NCBI RefSeq assembly: GCF_933775445.1
Contig: NW_026089470.1
Location: forward strand, 434,001-498,000
Direction of reading: 5' to 3'
Source: Argentina anserina
Taxonomy: Eukaryota; Streptophyta; Magnoliopsida; Rosales; Rosaceae
Length of the DNA stretch: 64,000 bases
Shown: in pieces, positions 24,406 through 37,557 of the stretch
Layout: the number at the start of each line of letters is the position of its first letter
Position numbering within the stretch: the first letter of the stretch is position 1
The notes under the pieces: model-generated
Databases searched by the model: none
Told to the model about the DNA's origin: nothing
The model's input: only the letters and a program-made list of their open reading frames with translations
Made by a program: the position numbers and the translations under genes

Positions 24406-25589
24406 GTGCGAGTTTCTATTGTATTTGAGAGTTTTGCAAGTGTGGGAGTGTGTTTCTTTCAATCTGAGTATCTTTACATCGTTTGCGTATCTTTACTATT
24501 CCAATTGTGTATCTTTTCATTTCTCGTTTGAGTATCTTTCTGTAAGGCTTCTGATGCGAGTTTCTATTGTATTTGAGAGTTTTGCAAGTGTGGCAGTGTG
24601 TTTCTTTCAAACTGAGTATCTTTACATCGTTTGCGTATATTTACTATTCCAATTGTGTATCTTTTCATTTCTCGTTTGAGTATCTTTCTGTAAGGCTTCT
24701 GGTGCGAGTTTCTATTGTATTTGAGAGTTTTGCAAGTGTGGGAGTGTGTTTCTTTCAATCTGAGTATCTTTACATCGTTTGCGTATCTTTACTATTCCAA
24801 TTGTGTATCTTTTCATTTCTCGTTTGATTATCTTTCTGTAAGGCTTCTGATGCGAGTTTCTATTGTATTTGAGAGTTTTGCAAGTGTGGGAGTGTGTTTC
24901 TTTCAGACTGAGTATCTTTACATCGTTTGCGTATCTTTACTATTCCAATTGTGTATCTTTTCATTTCTCGTTTGAGTATCTTTCTGTAAGGCTTCTGATG
25001 CGAGTTTCTATTGTATTTGAGAGTTTTGCAAGTGTGGCAGTGTGTTTATTTCAAACTGAGTATCTTTACATCGTTTGCGTATCTTTACTATTCCAATTGT
25101 GTATCTTTTCATTTCTCGTTTGAGTATCTTTCTGTAAGGCTTCTGGTGCGAGTTTCTATTGTATTTGAGAGTTTTGCAAGTGTGGGAGTGTGTTTCTTTC
25201 AATCTGAGTATCTTTACATCGTTTGCGTATCTTTACTATTCCAATTGTGTATCTTTTCATTTCTCGTTTGAGTATCTTTCTGTAAGGCTTCTGATGCGAG
25301 TTTCTATTGTATTTGAGAGTTTTGCAAGTGTGGGAGTGTGTTTCTTTCAGACTGAGTATCTTTACATCGTTTGCGTATCTTTACTATTCCAATTGTGTAT
25401 CTTTTCATTTCTCGTTTGAGTATCTTTCTGTAAGGCTTCTGATGCGAGTTTCTATTGTATTTGAGAGTTTTGCAAGTGTGGCAGTGTGTTTCTTTCAAAC
25501 TGACTATCTTTACATCGTTTGCGTATCTTTACTATTCCAATTGTGTATCTTTTCATTTCTCGTTTGAGTATCTTTCTGTAAGGCTTCTG
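24406..25589 (+). repeat. 444-bp trimer HOR zone (eight 148-bp monomers)
   Basis: These are eight consecutive 148-bp units. Three head types follow in fixed order: GTGCGAG with CAATCTGAG, ATGCGAG with CAGACTGAG, and ATGCGAG with GTGGCAG. Two full tandem trimers start at 24702 and 25146. A partial one precedes at 24406, lacking the CAGACTGAG member. The same trimer order appears at 21920 and 22849. Confidence 0.88.
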
Positions 25590-28500
25590 GTGCGAGTTTC
25601 TATTGTATTTGAGAGTTTTGCAAGTGTGGGAGTGTGTTTCTTTCAATCTGAGTATCTTTACATCGTTTGCGTATCTTTACTATTCCAATTGTGTATCTTT
25701 ACATCGTTTGCGTATCTTTACTATTCCAATTGTGTATCTTTTCATTTCTCGTTTGAGTATCTTTCTGTAAGGCTTCTGATGCGAGTTTCTATTGTATTTG
25801 AGAGTTTTGCAAGTGTGGGAGTGTGTTTCTTTCAATCTAAGTATCTTTACATCGTTTGCGTATCTTTACTATTCCAATTGTGTATCTTTTCATTTCTCGT
25901 TTGAGTATTTTTCTGTAAGGCTTCTGATGCGAGTTTCTATTGTATTTGAGAGTTTTGCAAGTGTGGGAGTGTGTTTCTTTCAAACTGAGTATCTTTACAT
26001 CGTTTGCGTATCTTTACTATTCCAATTGTGTATCTTTTCATTTCTCGTTTGAGTATCTTTCTGTAAGGCTTCTGGTGCGAGTTTCTATTGTATTTGAGAG
26101 TTTTGCAAGTGTGGGAGTGTGTTTCTTTCAATCTGAGTATCTTTACATCGTTTGCGTATCTTTACTATTCCAATTGTGTATCTTTTCATTTCTCGTTTAA
26201 GTATCTTTCTGTAAGGCTTCTGATGCGAGTTTCTATTGTATTTGAGAGTTTTGCAAGTGTGGGAGTGTGATTCATTCAAACTGAGTATCTTTACATCGTT
26301 TGCGTATATTTACTATTCCAATTGTGTATCTTTACATCGTTTGCGTATCTTTCTGTAAGGCTCTCTGATGCGAGTTTCTATTGAATTTGAGAGTTTTGCA
26401 AGTGTGGGAGTGTGTTTCTTTCAAACTGAGTATCTTTACATCGTTTGCGTATCTTTACTATTCTAATTGTGTATCTTTACATCGTTTGCGTATCTTTACT
26501 ATTCCAATTGTGTATCTTTTCATTTCTCGTTTGAGTATCTTTCTGTAAGGCTTCTGATGCGAGTTTCTATTGTATTTGAGAGTTTTGCAAGTGTGGGAGT
26601 GTGTTTCTTTCAAACTGAGTATCTTTACATCGTTTGCGTATCTTTACTATTCTAATTGTGTATCTTTACATCGTTTGCGTATCTTTACTATTCCAATTGT
26701 GTATCTTTTCATTTCTCGTTTGAGTATCTTTCTGTAAGGCTTCTGATGCGAGTTTCTATTGTATTTGAGAGTTTTGCAAGTGTCGGAGTGTGTTTCTTTC
26801 AAACTGAGTATCATTACATCGTTTGCGTATCTTTACTATTCCAATTGTGTATCTTTTCATTTCTCGTTTGAGTATCTTTCTGTAAGGCTTCTGGTGCGAG
26901 TTTCTATTGTATTTGAGAGTTTTGCAAGTGTGTTTCTTTCAAACTGAGTATCTTTACATCGTTTGCGTATCTTTACTATTCCAATTGTGTATCTTTACAT
27001 CGTTTGCGTATCTTTACTATTCCAATTGTGTATCTTTTCATTTCTCGTTTGAGTATCTTTCTGTAAGGCTTCTGATGCGAGTTTCTATTGTATTTGAGAG
27101 TTTTGCAAGTGTGGGAGTGTGTTTCTTTCAATCTAAGTATCTTTACATCGTTTGCGTATCTTTACTATTCCAATTGTGTATCTTTTCATTTCTCGTTTGA
27201 GTATTTTTCTGTAAGGCTTCTGATGCGAGTTTCTATTGTATTTGAGAGTTTTGCAAGTGTGGGAGTGTGTTTCTTTCAAACTGAGTATCTTTACATCGTT
27301 TGCGTATCTTTACTATTCCAATTGTGTATCTTTTCATTTCTCGTTTCAGTATCTTTCTGTAAGGCTTCTGATGCGAGTTTCTATTGTATTTGAGAGTTTT
27401 GCAAGTGTGGGAGTGTGTTTCTTTCAAACTGAGTATCTTTACATCGTTTGCGTATCTTTACTATTCCAATTGTGTATCTTTACATCGTTTGCGTATCTTT
27501 CTGTAAGGCTCTCTGATGCGAGTTTCTATTGAATTTGAGAGTTTTGCAAGTGTGGGAGTGTGTTTCTTTCAAACTGAGTATCTTTACATCGTTTGCGTAT
27601 CTTTACTATTCTAATTGTGTATCTTTACATCGTTTGCGTATCTTTACTATTCCAATTGTGTATCTTTTCATTTCTCGTTTGAGTACCTTTCTGTAAGGCT
27701 TCTGATGCGAGTTTCTATTGTATTTGAGAGTTTTGCAAGTGTGGGAGTGTTTCTTTCAATCTGAGTATCTTTACATCGTTTGCGTATCTTTACTATTCCA
27801 ATTGTGTATCTTTTCATTTCTCGTTTGAGTATCTTTCTGTAAGGCTTCTGATGCGAGTTTCTATTGTATTTGAGAGTTTTGCAAGTGTGGGAGTGTGTTT
27901 CTTTCAAACTGAGTATCTTTACATCGTTTGCGTATCTTTACTATTCCAATTGTGTATCTTTTCATTTCTCGTTTGAGTATCTTTCTGTAAGGCTTCTGCT
28001 GCGAGTTTCTATTGTATTTGAGAGTTTTGCAAGTGTGGGAGTGTTTCTTTCGATCTGAGTATCTTTACATCGTTTGCGTATCTTTACTATTACAATTGTG
28101 TATCTTTTCATTTCTCGTTTGAGTATCTTTCTGTAAGGCTTCTGATGCGAGTTTCTATTGTATTTGAGAGTTTTGCAAGTGTGGGAGTGTGTTTCTTTCA
28201 ATCTGAGTATCTTTACATCGTTTGCGTATCTTTACTATTCCAATTGTGTATCTTTTCATTTCTCGTTTGAGTATCTTTCTGTAAGGCTTCTGATGCGAGT
28301 TTCTATTGTATTTGAGAGTTTTGCAAGTGTGGGAGTGTGTTTCTTTCAGACTGAGTATCTTTACATCGTTTGCGTATCTTTACTATTCCAATTGTGTATC
28401 TTTTCATTTCTCGTTTGAGTATCTTTCTGTAAGGCTTCTGATGCGAGTTTCTATTGTATTTGAGAGTTTTGCAAGTGTGGGAGTGTGTTTCTTTCAATCT

Positions 28501-29070
28501 GAGTATCTTTACATCGTTTGCGTATCTTTACTATTCCAATTGTGTATCTTTACATCGTTTGCGTATCTTTACTATTCTAATTGTGTATCTTTTCATTTCT
28601 CGTTTGAGTATCTTTCTGTAAGGCTTCTGATGCGAGTTTCTATTGTATTTGAGAGTTTTCCAAGTGTGGGAGTGTGTTTCTTTCAAACTGAGTATCTTTA
28701 CATCGTTTGCGTATCTTTACTATTCCAATTGTGTATCTTTACATTTCTCGTTTGAGTATCTTTCTGTAAGGCTTCTGCTGCGAGTTTCTATTGTATTTGA
28801 GAGTTTTGCAAGTGTGGGAGTGTGTTTCTTTCAAACTGAGTATCTTTACATCGTTTGCGTATCTTTACTATTCCAATTGTGTATCTTTTCATTTCTCGTT
28901 TGAGTATCTTTCTGTAAGGCTTCTGATGCGAGTTTCTATTGTATTTGAGAGTTTTGCAAGTGTGGGAGTGTGTTTCTTTCAAACTGAGTATCTTTACATC
29001 GTTTGCGTATCTTTACTATTCCAATTGTGTATCTTTACATCGTTTGCGTATCTTTCTGTAAGGCTCTCTG
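25294..29070 (+). repeat. Large HOR, copy A (3777 bp, 24 monomers)
   Basis: Monomer lengths are 148-148-189-148-148-148-145-189-189-148-181-148-148-145-189-146-148-146-148-148-189-148-148-145. Markers shared with copy B are CAATCTAAGTATC (25836, 29613), GTGTCGGAG (26781, 30554), the 8-bp head deletion, CTGC starts, and TATCTTTACATTTCTCG (28735, 32171). This copy has two more monomers than B, at about 26.9-27.2 kb, which look like an internal duplication of 25779-26074 because CAATCTAAG recurs at 27132. Confidence 0.9.
26894..27074 (+). repeat. 181-bp monomer: 189 class with 8-bp head deletion
   Basis: The head reads CAAGTGTGTTTCTTTC, lacking 8 bp of the GTGTGGGAGTGTG tract. The unit keeps two A+B pairs. 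The same 8-bp deletion marks the 140-bp units at 30667 and 45888, which have only one A+B pair. The three therefore share a deletion but differ by a later 41-bp change. Confidence 0.92.
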
Positions 29071-30144
29071 ATGCGAGTTTCTATTGAATTTGAGAGTTTT
29101 GCAAGTGTGGGAGTGTGTTTCTTTCAGACTGAGTATCTTTACATCGTTTGCGTATCTTTACTATTCCAATTGTGTATCTTTTCATTTCTCGTTTGAGTAT
29201 CTTTCTGTAAGGCTTCTGATGCGAGTTTCTATTGTATTTGAGAGTTTTGCAAGTGTGGCAGTGTGTTTCTTTCAAACTGAGTATCTTTACATCGTTTGCG
29301 TATCTTTACTATTCCAATTGTGTATCTTTTCATTTCTCGTTTGAGTATCTTTCTGTAAGGCTTCTGGTGCGAGTTTCTATTGTATTTGAGAGTTTTGCAA
29401 GTGTGGGAGTGTGTTTCTTTCAATCTGAGTATCTTTACATCGTTTGCGTATCTTTACTATTCCAATTGTGTATCTTTACATCGTTTGCGTATCTTTACTA
29501 TTCCAATTGTGTATCTTTTCATTTCTCGTTTGAGTATCTTTCTGTAAGGCTTCTGATGCGAGTTTCTATTGTATTTGAGAGTTTTGCAAGTGTGGGAGTG
29601 TGTTTCTTTCAATCTAAGTATCTTTACATCGTTTGCGTATCTTTACTATTCCAACTGTGTATCTTTTCATTTCTCGTTTGAGTATTTTTCTGTAAGGCTT
29701 CTGATGCGAGTTTCTATTGTATTTGAGAGTTTTGCAAGTGTGGGAGTGTGTTTCTTTCAAACTGAGTATCTTTACATCGTTTGCGTATCTTTACTATTCC
29801 AATTGTGTATCTTTTCATTTCTCGTTTGAGTATCTTTCTGTAAGGCTTCTGGTGCGAGTTTCTATTGTATTTGAGAGTTTTGCAAGTGTGGGAGTGTGTT
29901 TCTTTCAATCTGAGTATCTTTACATCGTTTGCGTATCTTTACTATTCCAATTGTGTATCTTTTCATTTCTCGTTTAAGTATCTTTCTGTAAGGCTTCTGA
30001 TGCGAGTTTCTATTGTATTTGAGAGTTTTGCAAGTGTGGGAGTGTGATTCATTCAAACTGAGTATCTTTACATCGTTTGCGTATATTTACTATTCCAATT
30101 GTGTATCTTTACATCGTTTGCGTATCTTTCTGTAAGGCTCTCTG

Positions 30145-30329
30145 ATGCGAGTTTCTATTGAATTTGAGAGTTTTGCAAGTGTGGGAGTGTGTTTCAAACT
30201 GAGTATCTTTACATCGTTTGCGTATCTTTACTATTCTAATTGTGTATCTTTACATCGTTTGCGTATCTTTACTATTCCAATTGTGTATCTTTTCATTTCT
30301 CGTTTGAGTATCTTTCTGTAAGGCTTCTG
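30145..30329 (+). repeat. 185-bp monomer: 189 class with 4-bp head deletion
   Basis: The head reads GTGTGTTTCAAACTGAG, missing a TTTC/TTCT tetranucleotide. It is the only such unit. Its counterparts at 26368 (one large HOR copy upstream) and 45362 (displaced copy) are full-length, so the deletion is private to this copy, or is a sequence error. Confidence 0.9.
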
Positions 30330-30666
30330 ATGCGAGTTTCTATTGTATTTGAGAGTTTTGCAAGTGTGGGAGTGTGTTTCTTTCAAACTGAGTATCTTTA
30401 CATCGTTTGCGTATCTTTACTATTCTAATTGTGTATCTTTACATCGTTTGCGTATCTTTACTATTCCAATTGTGTATCTTTTCATTTCTCGTTTGAGTAT
30501 CTTTCTGTAAGGCTTCTGATGCGAGTTTCTATTGTATTTGAGAGTTTTGCAAGTGTCGGAGTGTGTTTCTTTCAAACTGAGTATCTTTACATCGTTTGCG
30601 TATCTTTACTATTCCAATTGTGTATCTTTTCATTTCTCGTTTGAGTATCTTTCTGTAAGGCTTCTG

Positions 30667-30806
30667 GTGCGAGTTTCTATTGTATTTGAGAGTTTTGCAA
30701 GTGTGTTTCTTTCAAACTGAGTATCTTTACATCGTTTGCGTATCTTTACTATTCTAATTGTGTATCTTTTCATTTCTCGTTTCAGTATCTTTCTGTAAGG
30801 CTTCTG
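30667..30806 (+). repeat. 140-bp monomer: 148 class with 8-bp head deletion
   Basis: This unit shares the 8-bp head deletion with 26894 and 45888. Its B reads TTCTAATTG and its C/D junction reads CGTTTCAGTATC, exactly as in the unit at 45888, 15,221 bp downstream. Confidence 0.92.
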
Positions 30807-32506
30807 ATGCGAGTTTCTATTGTATTTGAGAGTTTTGCAAGTGTGGGAGTGTGTTTCTTTCAAACTGAGTATCTTTACATCGTTTGCGTATCTTTACTAT
30901 TCCAATTGTGTATCTTTACATCGTTTGCGTATCTTTCTGTAAGGCTCTCTGATGCGAGTTTCTATTGAATTTGAGAGTTTTGCAAGTGTGGGAGTGTGTT
31001 TCTTTCAAACTGAGTATCTTTACATCGTTTGCGTATCTTTACTATTCTAATTGTGTATCTTTACATCGTTTGCGTATCTTTACTATTCCAATTGTGTATC
31101 TTTTCATTTCTCGTTTGAGTATCTTTCTGTAAGGCTTCTGATGCGAGTTTCTATTGTATTTGAGAGTTTTGCAGGTGTGGGAGTGTTTCTTTCAATCTGA
31201 GTATCTTTACATCGTTTGCGTATCTTTACTATTCCAATTGTGTATCTTTTCATTTCTCGTTTGAGTATCTTTCTGTAAGGCTTCTGATGCGAGTTTCTAT
31301 TGTATTTGAGAGTTTTGCAAGTGTGGGAGTGTGTTTCTTTCAAACTGAGTATCTTTACATCGTTTGCGTATCTTTACTATTCCAATTGTGTATCTTTTCA
31401 TTTCTCGTTTGAGTATCTTTCTGTAAGGCTTCTGCTGCGAGTTTCTATTGTATTTGAGAGTTTTGCAAGTGTGGGAGTGTTTCTTTCGATCTGAGTATCT
31501 TTACATCGTTTGCGTATCTTTACTATTCCAATTGTGTATCTTTTCATTTCTCGTTTGAGTATCTTTCTGTAAGGCTTCTGATGCGAGTTTCTATTGTATT
31601 TGAGAGTTTTGCAAGTGTGGGAGTGTGTTTCTTTCAATCTGAGTATCTTTACATCGTTTGCGTATCTTTACTATTCCAATTGTGTATCTTTTCATTTCTC
31701 GTTTGAGTATCTTTCTGTAAGGCTTCTGATGCGAGTTTCTATTGTATTTGAGAGTTTTGCAAGTGTGGGAGTGTGTTTCTTTCAGACTGAGTATCTTTAC
31801 ATCGTTTGCGTATCTTTACTATTCCAATTGTGTATCTTTTCATTTCTCGTTTGAGTATCTTTCTGTAAGGCTTCTGATGCGAGTTTCTATTGTATTTGAG
31901 AGTTTTGCAAGTGTGGGAGTGTGTTTCTTTCAATCTGAGTATCTTTACATCGTTTGCGTATCTTTACTATTCCAATTGTGTATCTTTACATCGTTTGCGT
32001 ATCTTTACTATTCCAATTGTGTATCTTTTCATTTCTCGTTTGAGTATCTTTCTGTAAGGCTTCTGATGCGAGTTTCTATTGTATTTGAGAGTTTTCCAAG
32101 TGTGGGAGTGTGTTTCTTTCAAACTGAGTATCTTTACATCGTTTGCGTATCTTTACTATTCCAATTGTGTATCTTTACATTTCTCGTTTGAGTATCTTTC
32201 TGTAAGGCTTCTGCTGCGAGTTTCTATTGTATTTGAGAGTTTTGCAAGTGTGGGAGTGTGTTTCTTTCAAACTGAGTATCTTTACATCGTTTGCGTATCT
32301 TTACTATTCCAATTGTGTATCTTTTCATTTCTCGTTTGAGTATCTTTCTGTAAGGCTTCTGATGCGAGTTTCTATTGTATTTGAGAGTTTTGCAAGTGTG
32401 GGAGTGTGTTTCTTTCAAACTGAGTATCTTTACATCGTTTGCGTATCTTTACTATTCCAATTGTGTATCTTTACATCGTTTGCGTATCTTTCTGTAAGGC
32501 TCTCTG

Positions 32507-35500
32507 ATGCGAGTTTCTATTGAATTTGAGAGTTTTGCAAGTGTGGGAGTGTGTTTCTTTCAAACTGAGTATCTTTACATCGTTTGCGTATCTTTACTAT
32601 TCTAATTGTGTATCTTTACATCGTTTGCGTATCTTTACTATTCCAATTGTGTATCTTTTCATTTCTCGTTTGAGTATCTTTCTGTAAGGCTTCTGATGCG
32701 AGTTTCTATTGTATTTGAGAGTTTTGCAAGTGTGGGAGTGTTTCTTTCGATCTGAGTATCTTTACATCGTTTGCGTATCTTTACTATTCCAATTGTGTAT
32801 CTTTTCATTTCTCGTTTGAGTATCTTTCTGTAAGGCTTCTGATGCGAGTTTCTATTGTATTTGAGAGTTTTGCAAGTGTGGGAGTGTGTTTCTTTCAAAC
32901 TGAGTATCTTTACATCGTTTGCGTATCTTTACTATTCCAATTGTGTATCTTTTCATTTCTCGTTTGAGTATCTTTCTGTAAGGCTTCTTATGCGAGTTTC
33001 TATTGTATTTGAGAGTTTTGTAAGTGTGGGAGTGTGTTTCTTTCAAACTGAGTATCTTTACATCGTTTGCGTATCTTTACTATTCCAATTGTGTATCTTT
33101 TCATTTCTCGTTTGAGTATCTTTCTGTAAGGCTTCTGGTGCGAGTTTCTATTGTATTTGAGAGTTTTGCAAGTGTGGGAGTGTGTTTCTTTCAATCTGAG
33201 TATCTTTACATCGTTTGCGTATCTTTACTATTCCAATTGTGTATCTTTTCATTTCTCGTTTGAGTATCTTTCTGTAAGGCTCTCTGATGCGAGTTTCTAT
33301 TGAATTTGAGAGTTTTGCAAGTGTGGGAGTGTGTTTCTTTCAAACTGAGTATCTTTACATCGTTTGCGTATCTTTACTATTCTAATTGTGTATCTTTACA
33401 TCGTTTGCGTATCTTTACTATTCCAATTGTGTATCTTTTCATTTCTCGTTTGAGTATCTTTCTGTAAGGCTTCTGATGCGAGTTTCTATTGTATTTGAGA
33501 GTTTTGCAAGTTTGGGAGTGTGTTTCTTTCAAACTGAGTATCTTTACATCGTTTGCGTATCTTTACTATTCCAATTATGTATCTTTTCATTTCTCGTTTG
33601 AGTATCTTTTTGTAAGGCTTCTGGTGCGAGTTTCTATTGTATTTGAGAGTTTTGCAAGTGTGGGAGTGTGTTTCTTTCAATCTGAGTATCTTTACATCGT
33701 TTGCGTATCTTTACTATTCCAATTGTGTATCTTTTCATTTCTCGTTTGAGTATCTTTCTGTAAGGCTTCTGCTGCGAGTTTCTATTGTATTTAAGAGTTT
33801 TGCAAGTGTGGGAGTGTGATTCATTCAAACTGAGTATCTTTACATCGTTTGCGTATCTTTACTATTCCAATTGTGTATCTTTACATCGTTTGCGTATCTT
33901 TCTGTAAGGCTCTCTGATGCGAGTTTCTATTGAATTTGAGAGTTTTGCAAGTGTGGGAGTGTGTTTCTTTCAAACTGAGTATCTTTACATCGTTTGCGTA
34001 TCTTTACTATTCTAATTGTGTATCTTTACATCGTTTGCGTATCTTTACTATTCCAATTGTGTAACTTTTCATTTCACGTTTGAGTATCTTTCTGTAAGGC
34101 TTCTGATGCGAGTTTCTATTGTATTTGAGAGTTTTGCAAGTGTGGGAGTGTGTTTCTTTCAATCTGAGTATCTTTACATCGTTTGCGTATCTTTACTATT
34201 CCAATTGTGTATCTTTTCATTTCTAGTTTGAGTATCTTTCTGTAAGGCTTCTGATGCGAGTTTCTATTGTATTTGAGAGTTTTGCAAGTGTGGGAGTGTG
34301 TTTCTTTCAATCTGAGTATCTTTACATCGTTTGCGTATCTTTACTATTCCAATTGTGTATCTTTTCATTTCTCGTTTGAGTATCTTTCTGTAAGGCTTCT
34401 GATGCGAGTTTCTATTGTATTTGAGAGTTTTGCAAGTGTGGGAGTGTGTTTCTTTCAAACTGAGTATCTTTACATCGTTTGCGTATCTTTACTATTCCAA
34501 TTGTGTATCTTTACATCTTTTGCGTATCTTTACTATTCCAATTGTGTATCTTTTCATTTCTCGTTTGAGTATCTTTCTGTAAGGCTTCTGATGCGAGTTT
34601 CTATTGTATTTGAGAGTTTTGCAAGTGTGGGAGTGTGTTTCTTTCAAACTGAGTATCTTTACATCGTTTGCGTATCTTTACTATTCCAATTGTGTATCTT
34701 TACATCGTTTGCGTATCTTTCTGTAAGGCTTTCTGATGCGAGTTTCTATTGAATTTGAGAGTTTTGCAAGTGTGGGAGTGTGTTTCTTTCAAACTGAGTA
34801 TCTTTACATCGTTTGCGTATCTTTACTATTCCAATTGTGTATCTTTACATCGTTTGCGTATCTTTACTATTCCAATTGTGTATCTTTTCATTTCTCGTTT
34901 GAGTATCTTTCTGTATGGCTTCTGATGCGAGTTTCTATTGTATTTGAGAGTTTTGCAAGTGTGGGAGTGTGTTTCTTTCAAACTGAGTATCTTTACATCG
35001 TTTGCGTATCTTTACTATTCCAATTGTGTATCTTTTCATTTCTCGTTTGAGTATCTTTCTGTAAGGCTTCTGATGCGAGTTTCTATTGTATTTGAGAGTT
35101 TTGCAAGTGTGGGAGTGTTTCTTTCGATCTGAGTATCTTTACATCGTTTGCGTATCTTTACTATTCCAATTGTGTATCTTTTCATTTCTCGTTTGAGTAT
35201 CTTTCTGTAAGGCTTCTGGTGCGAGTTTCTATTGTATTTGAGAGTTTTGCAAGTGTGGGAGTGTGTTTCTTTCAATCTGAGTATCTTTACATCGTTTGCG
35301 TATCTTTACTATTCCAATTGTGTATCTTTTCATTTCTCGTTTGGGTATCTTTCTGTAAGGCTTCTGATGCGAGTTTCTATTGTATTTGAGAGTTTTGCAA
35401 GTGTGGGAGTGTGTTTCTTTCAAACTGAGTAACTTTACATCGTTTGCGTATCTTTACTATTCCAATTGTGTATCTTTTCATTTCTCGTTTGAGTATCTTT

Positions 35501-36588
35501 CTGTAAGGCTTCTGATGCGAGTTTCTATTGTATTTGAGAGTTTTGCAAGTGTGGGAGTGTGTTTCTTTCAATCTGAGTATCTTTACATCGTTTGCGTATC
35601 TTTACTATTCCAATTGTGTATCTTTTCATTTCTCGTTTGAGTATCTTTCTGTAAGGCTTCTGATGCGAGTTTCTATTGTATTTGAGAGTTTTGCAAGTGT
35701 GGGAGTGTGTTTCTTTCAAACTGAGTATCTTTACATCGTTTGCGTATCTTTACTATTCCAATTGTGTATCTTTTCATTTCTCGTTTGAGTATCTTTCTGT
35801 AAGGCTTCTGGTGCGAGTTTCTATTGTATTTGAGAGTTTTGCAAGTGTGGGAGTGTGTTTCTTTCAATCTGAGTATCTTTACATCGTTTGCGTATCTTTA
35901 CTATTCCAATTGTGTATCTTTTCATTTCTCGTTTGAGTATCTTTCTGTAAGGCTTCTGATGCGAGTTTCTATTGTATTTGAGAGTTTTGCAAGTGTGGGA
36001 GTGTGATTCATTCAAACTGAGTATCTTTACATCGTTTGCGTATCTTTACTATTCCAATTGTGTATCTTTACATCGTTTGCGTATCTTTCTGTAAGGCTCT
36101 CTGATGCGAGTTTCTATTGAATTTGAGAGTTTTGCAAGTGTGGGAGTGTGTTTCTTTCAAACTGAGTATCTTTACATCGTTTGCGTATCTTTACTATTCT
36201 AATTGTGTATCTTTACATCGTTTGCGTATCTTTACTATTCCAATTGTGTAACTTTTCATTTCACGTTTGAGTATCTTTCTGTAAGGCTTCTGATGCGAGT
36301 TTCTATTGTATTTGAGAGTTTTGCAAGTGTGGGAGTGTGTTTCTTTCAATCTGAGTATCTTTACATCGTTTGCGTATCTTTACTATTCCAATTGTGTATC
36401 TTTTCATTTCTCGTTTGAGTATCTTTCTGTAAGGCTTCTGATGCGAGTTTCTATTGTATTTGAGAGTTTTGCAAGTGTGGGAGTGTGTTTCTTTCAAACT
36501 GAGTATCTTTACATCGTTTGCGTATCTTTACTATTCCAATTGTGTATCTTTTCATTTCTCGTTTGAGTATCTTTCTGTAAGGCTTCTG
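32507..36588 (+). repeat. Right-hand super-repeat, first instance
   Basis: Monomer lengths are 189-146-148-148-149-189-148-148-145-189-148-148-189-145-189-148-146-148-148-148-148-148-145-189-148-148. Recurrent marks begin here: CTTCTTATGCG (32988), the 149-bp landmark (33138), GCAAGTTTGGGAG (33510), TTAAGAGTT (33791), GTAACTTTTCATTTCACG (34061), CATCTTTTGCG (34514), CTGTATGGC (34912), TTTGGGTATC (35341) and GAGTAACTTT (35427). TTCTAGTTTG near 34222 is private. Confidence 0.88.
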
Positions 36589-37557
36589 ATGCGAGTTTCT
36601 ATTGTATTTGAGAGTTTTGCAAGTGTGTGAGTGTGTTTCTTTCAAACTGAGTATCTTTACATCGTTTGCGTATCTTTACTATTCTCATTGTGTATCTTTA
36701 CATCGTTTGCGTATCTTTACTATTCCAATTGTGTATCTTTTCATTTCTCGTTTGAGTATCTTTCTGTAAGGCTTCTGATGCGAGTTTCTATTGTATTTGA
36801 GAGTTTTGCAAGTGTGGGAGTGTTTCTTTCGATCTGAGTATCTTTACATCGTTTGCGTATCTTTACTATTCCAATTGTGTATCTTTTCATTTCTCGTTTG
36901 AGTATCTTTCTGTAAGGCTTCTGATGCGAGTTTCTATTGTATTTGAGAGTTTTGCAAGTGTGGGAGTGTGTTTCTTTCAAACTGAGTATCTTTACATCGT
37001 TTGCGTATCTTTACTATTCCAATTGTGTATCTTTTCATTTCTCGTTTGAGTATCTTTCTGTAAGGCTTCTTATGCGAGTTTCTATTGTATTTGAGAGTTT
37101 TGCAAGTGTGGGAGTGTGTTTCTTTCAAACTGAGTATCTTTACATCGTTTGCGTATCTTTACTATTCCAATTGTGTATCTTTTCATTTCTCGTTTGAGTA
37201 TCTTTCTGTAAGGCTTCTGGTGCGAGTTTCTATTGTATTTGAGAGTTTTGCAAGTGTGGGAGTGTGTTTCTTTCAATCTGAGTATCTTTACATCGTTTGC
37301 GTATCTTTACTATTCCAATTGTGTATCTTTTCATTTCTCGTTTGAGTATCTTTCTGTAAGGCTCTCTGATGCGAGTTTCTATTGAATTTGAGAGTTTTGC
37401 AAGTGTGGGAGTGTGTTTCTTTCAAACTGAGTATCTTTACATCGTTTGCGTATCTTTACTATTCTAATTGTGTATCTTTACATCGTTTGCGTATCTTTAC
37501 TATTCCAATTGTGTATCTTTTCATTTCTCGTTTGAGTATCTTTCTGTAAGGCTTCTG
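36589..37557 (+). repeat. Super-repeat segment with the 149-bp landmark
   Basis: Monomer lengths are 189-146-148-148-149-189. The first unit has GTGTGTGAG and TTCTCATTG, as in the 230-bp unit at 335. The segment recurs at 41934, 53323, 57995 and 62748 with the same length string. Confidence 0.88.

Larger units (their letters stand above)
29071..32506 (+). repeat. Large HOR, copy B (3436 bp, 22 monomers)
   Basis: Monomer lengths are 148-148-189-148-148-148-145-185-189-148-140-145-189-146-148-146-148-148-189-148-148-145. The offset to copy A is 3777 bp up to 30.1 kb, 3773 bp after the private 4-bp deletion, and 3436 bp after the point where A has its two extra monomers. GCAGGTGTGGG at 31173 is shared with the displaced copy near 46394 but not with copy A. 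Confidence 0.9.
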
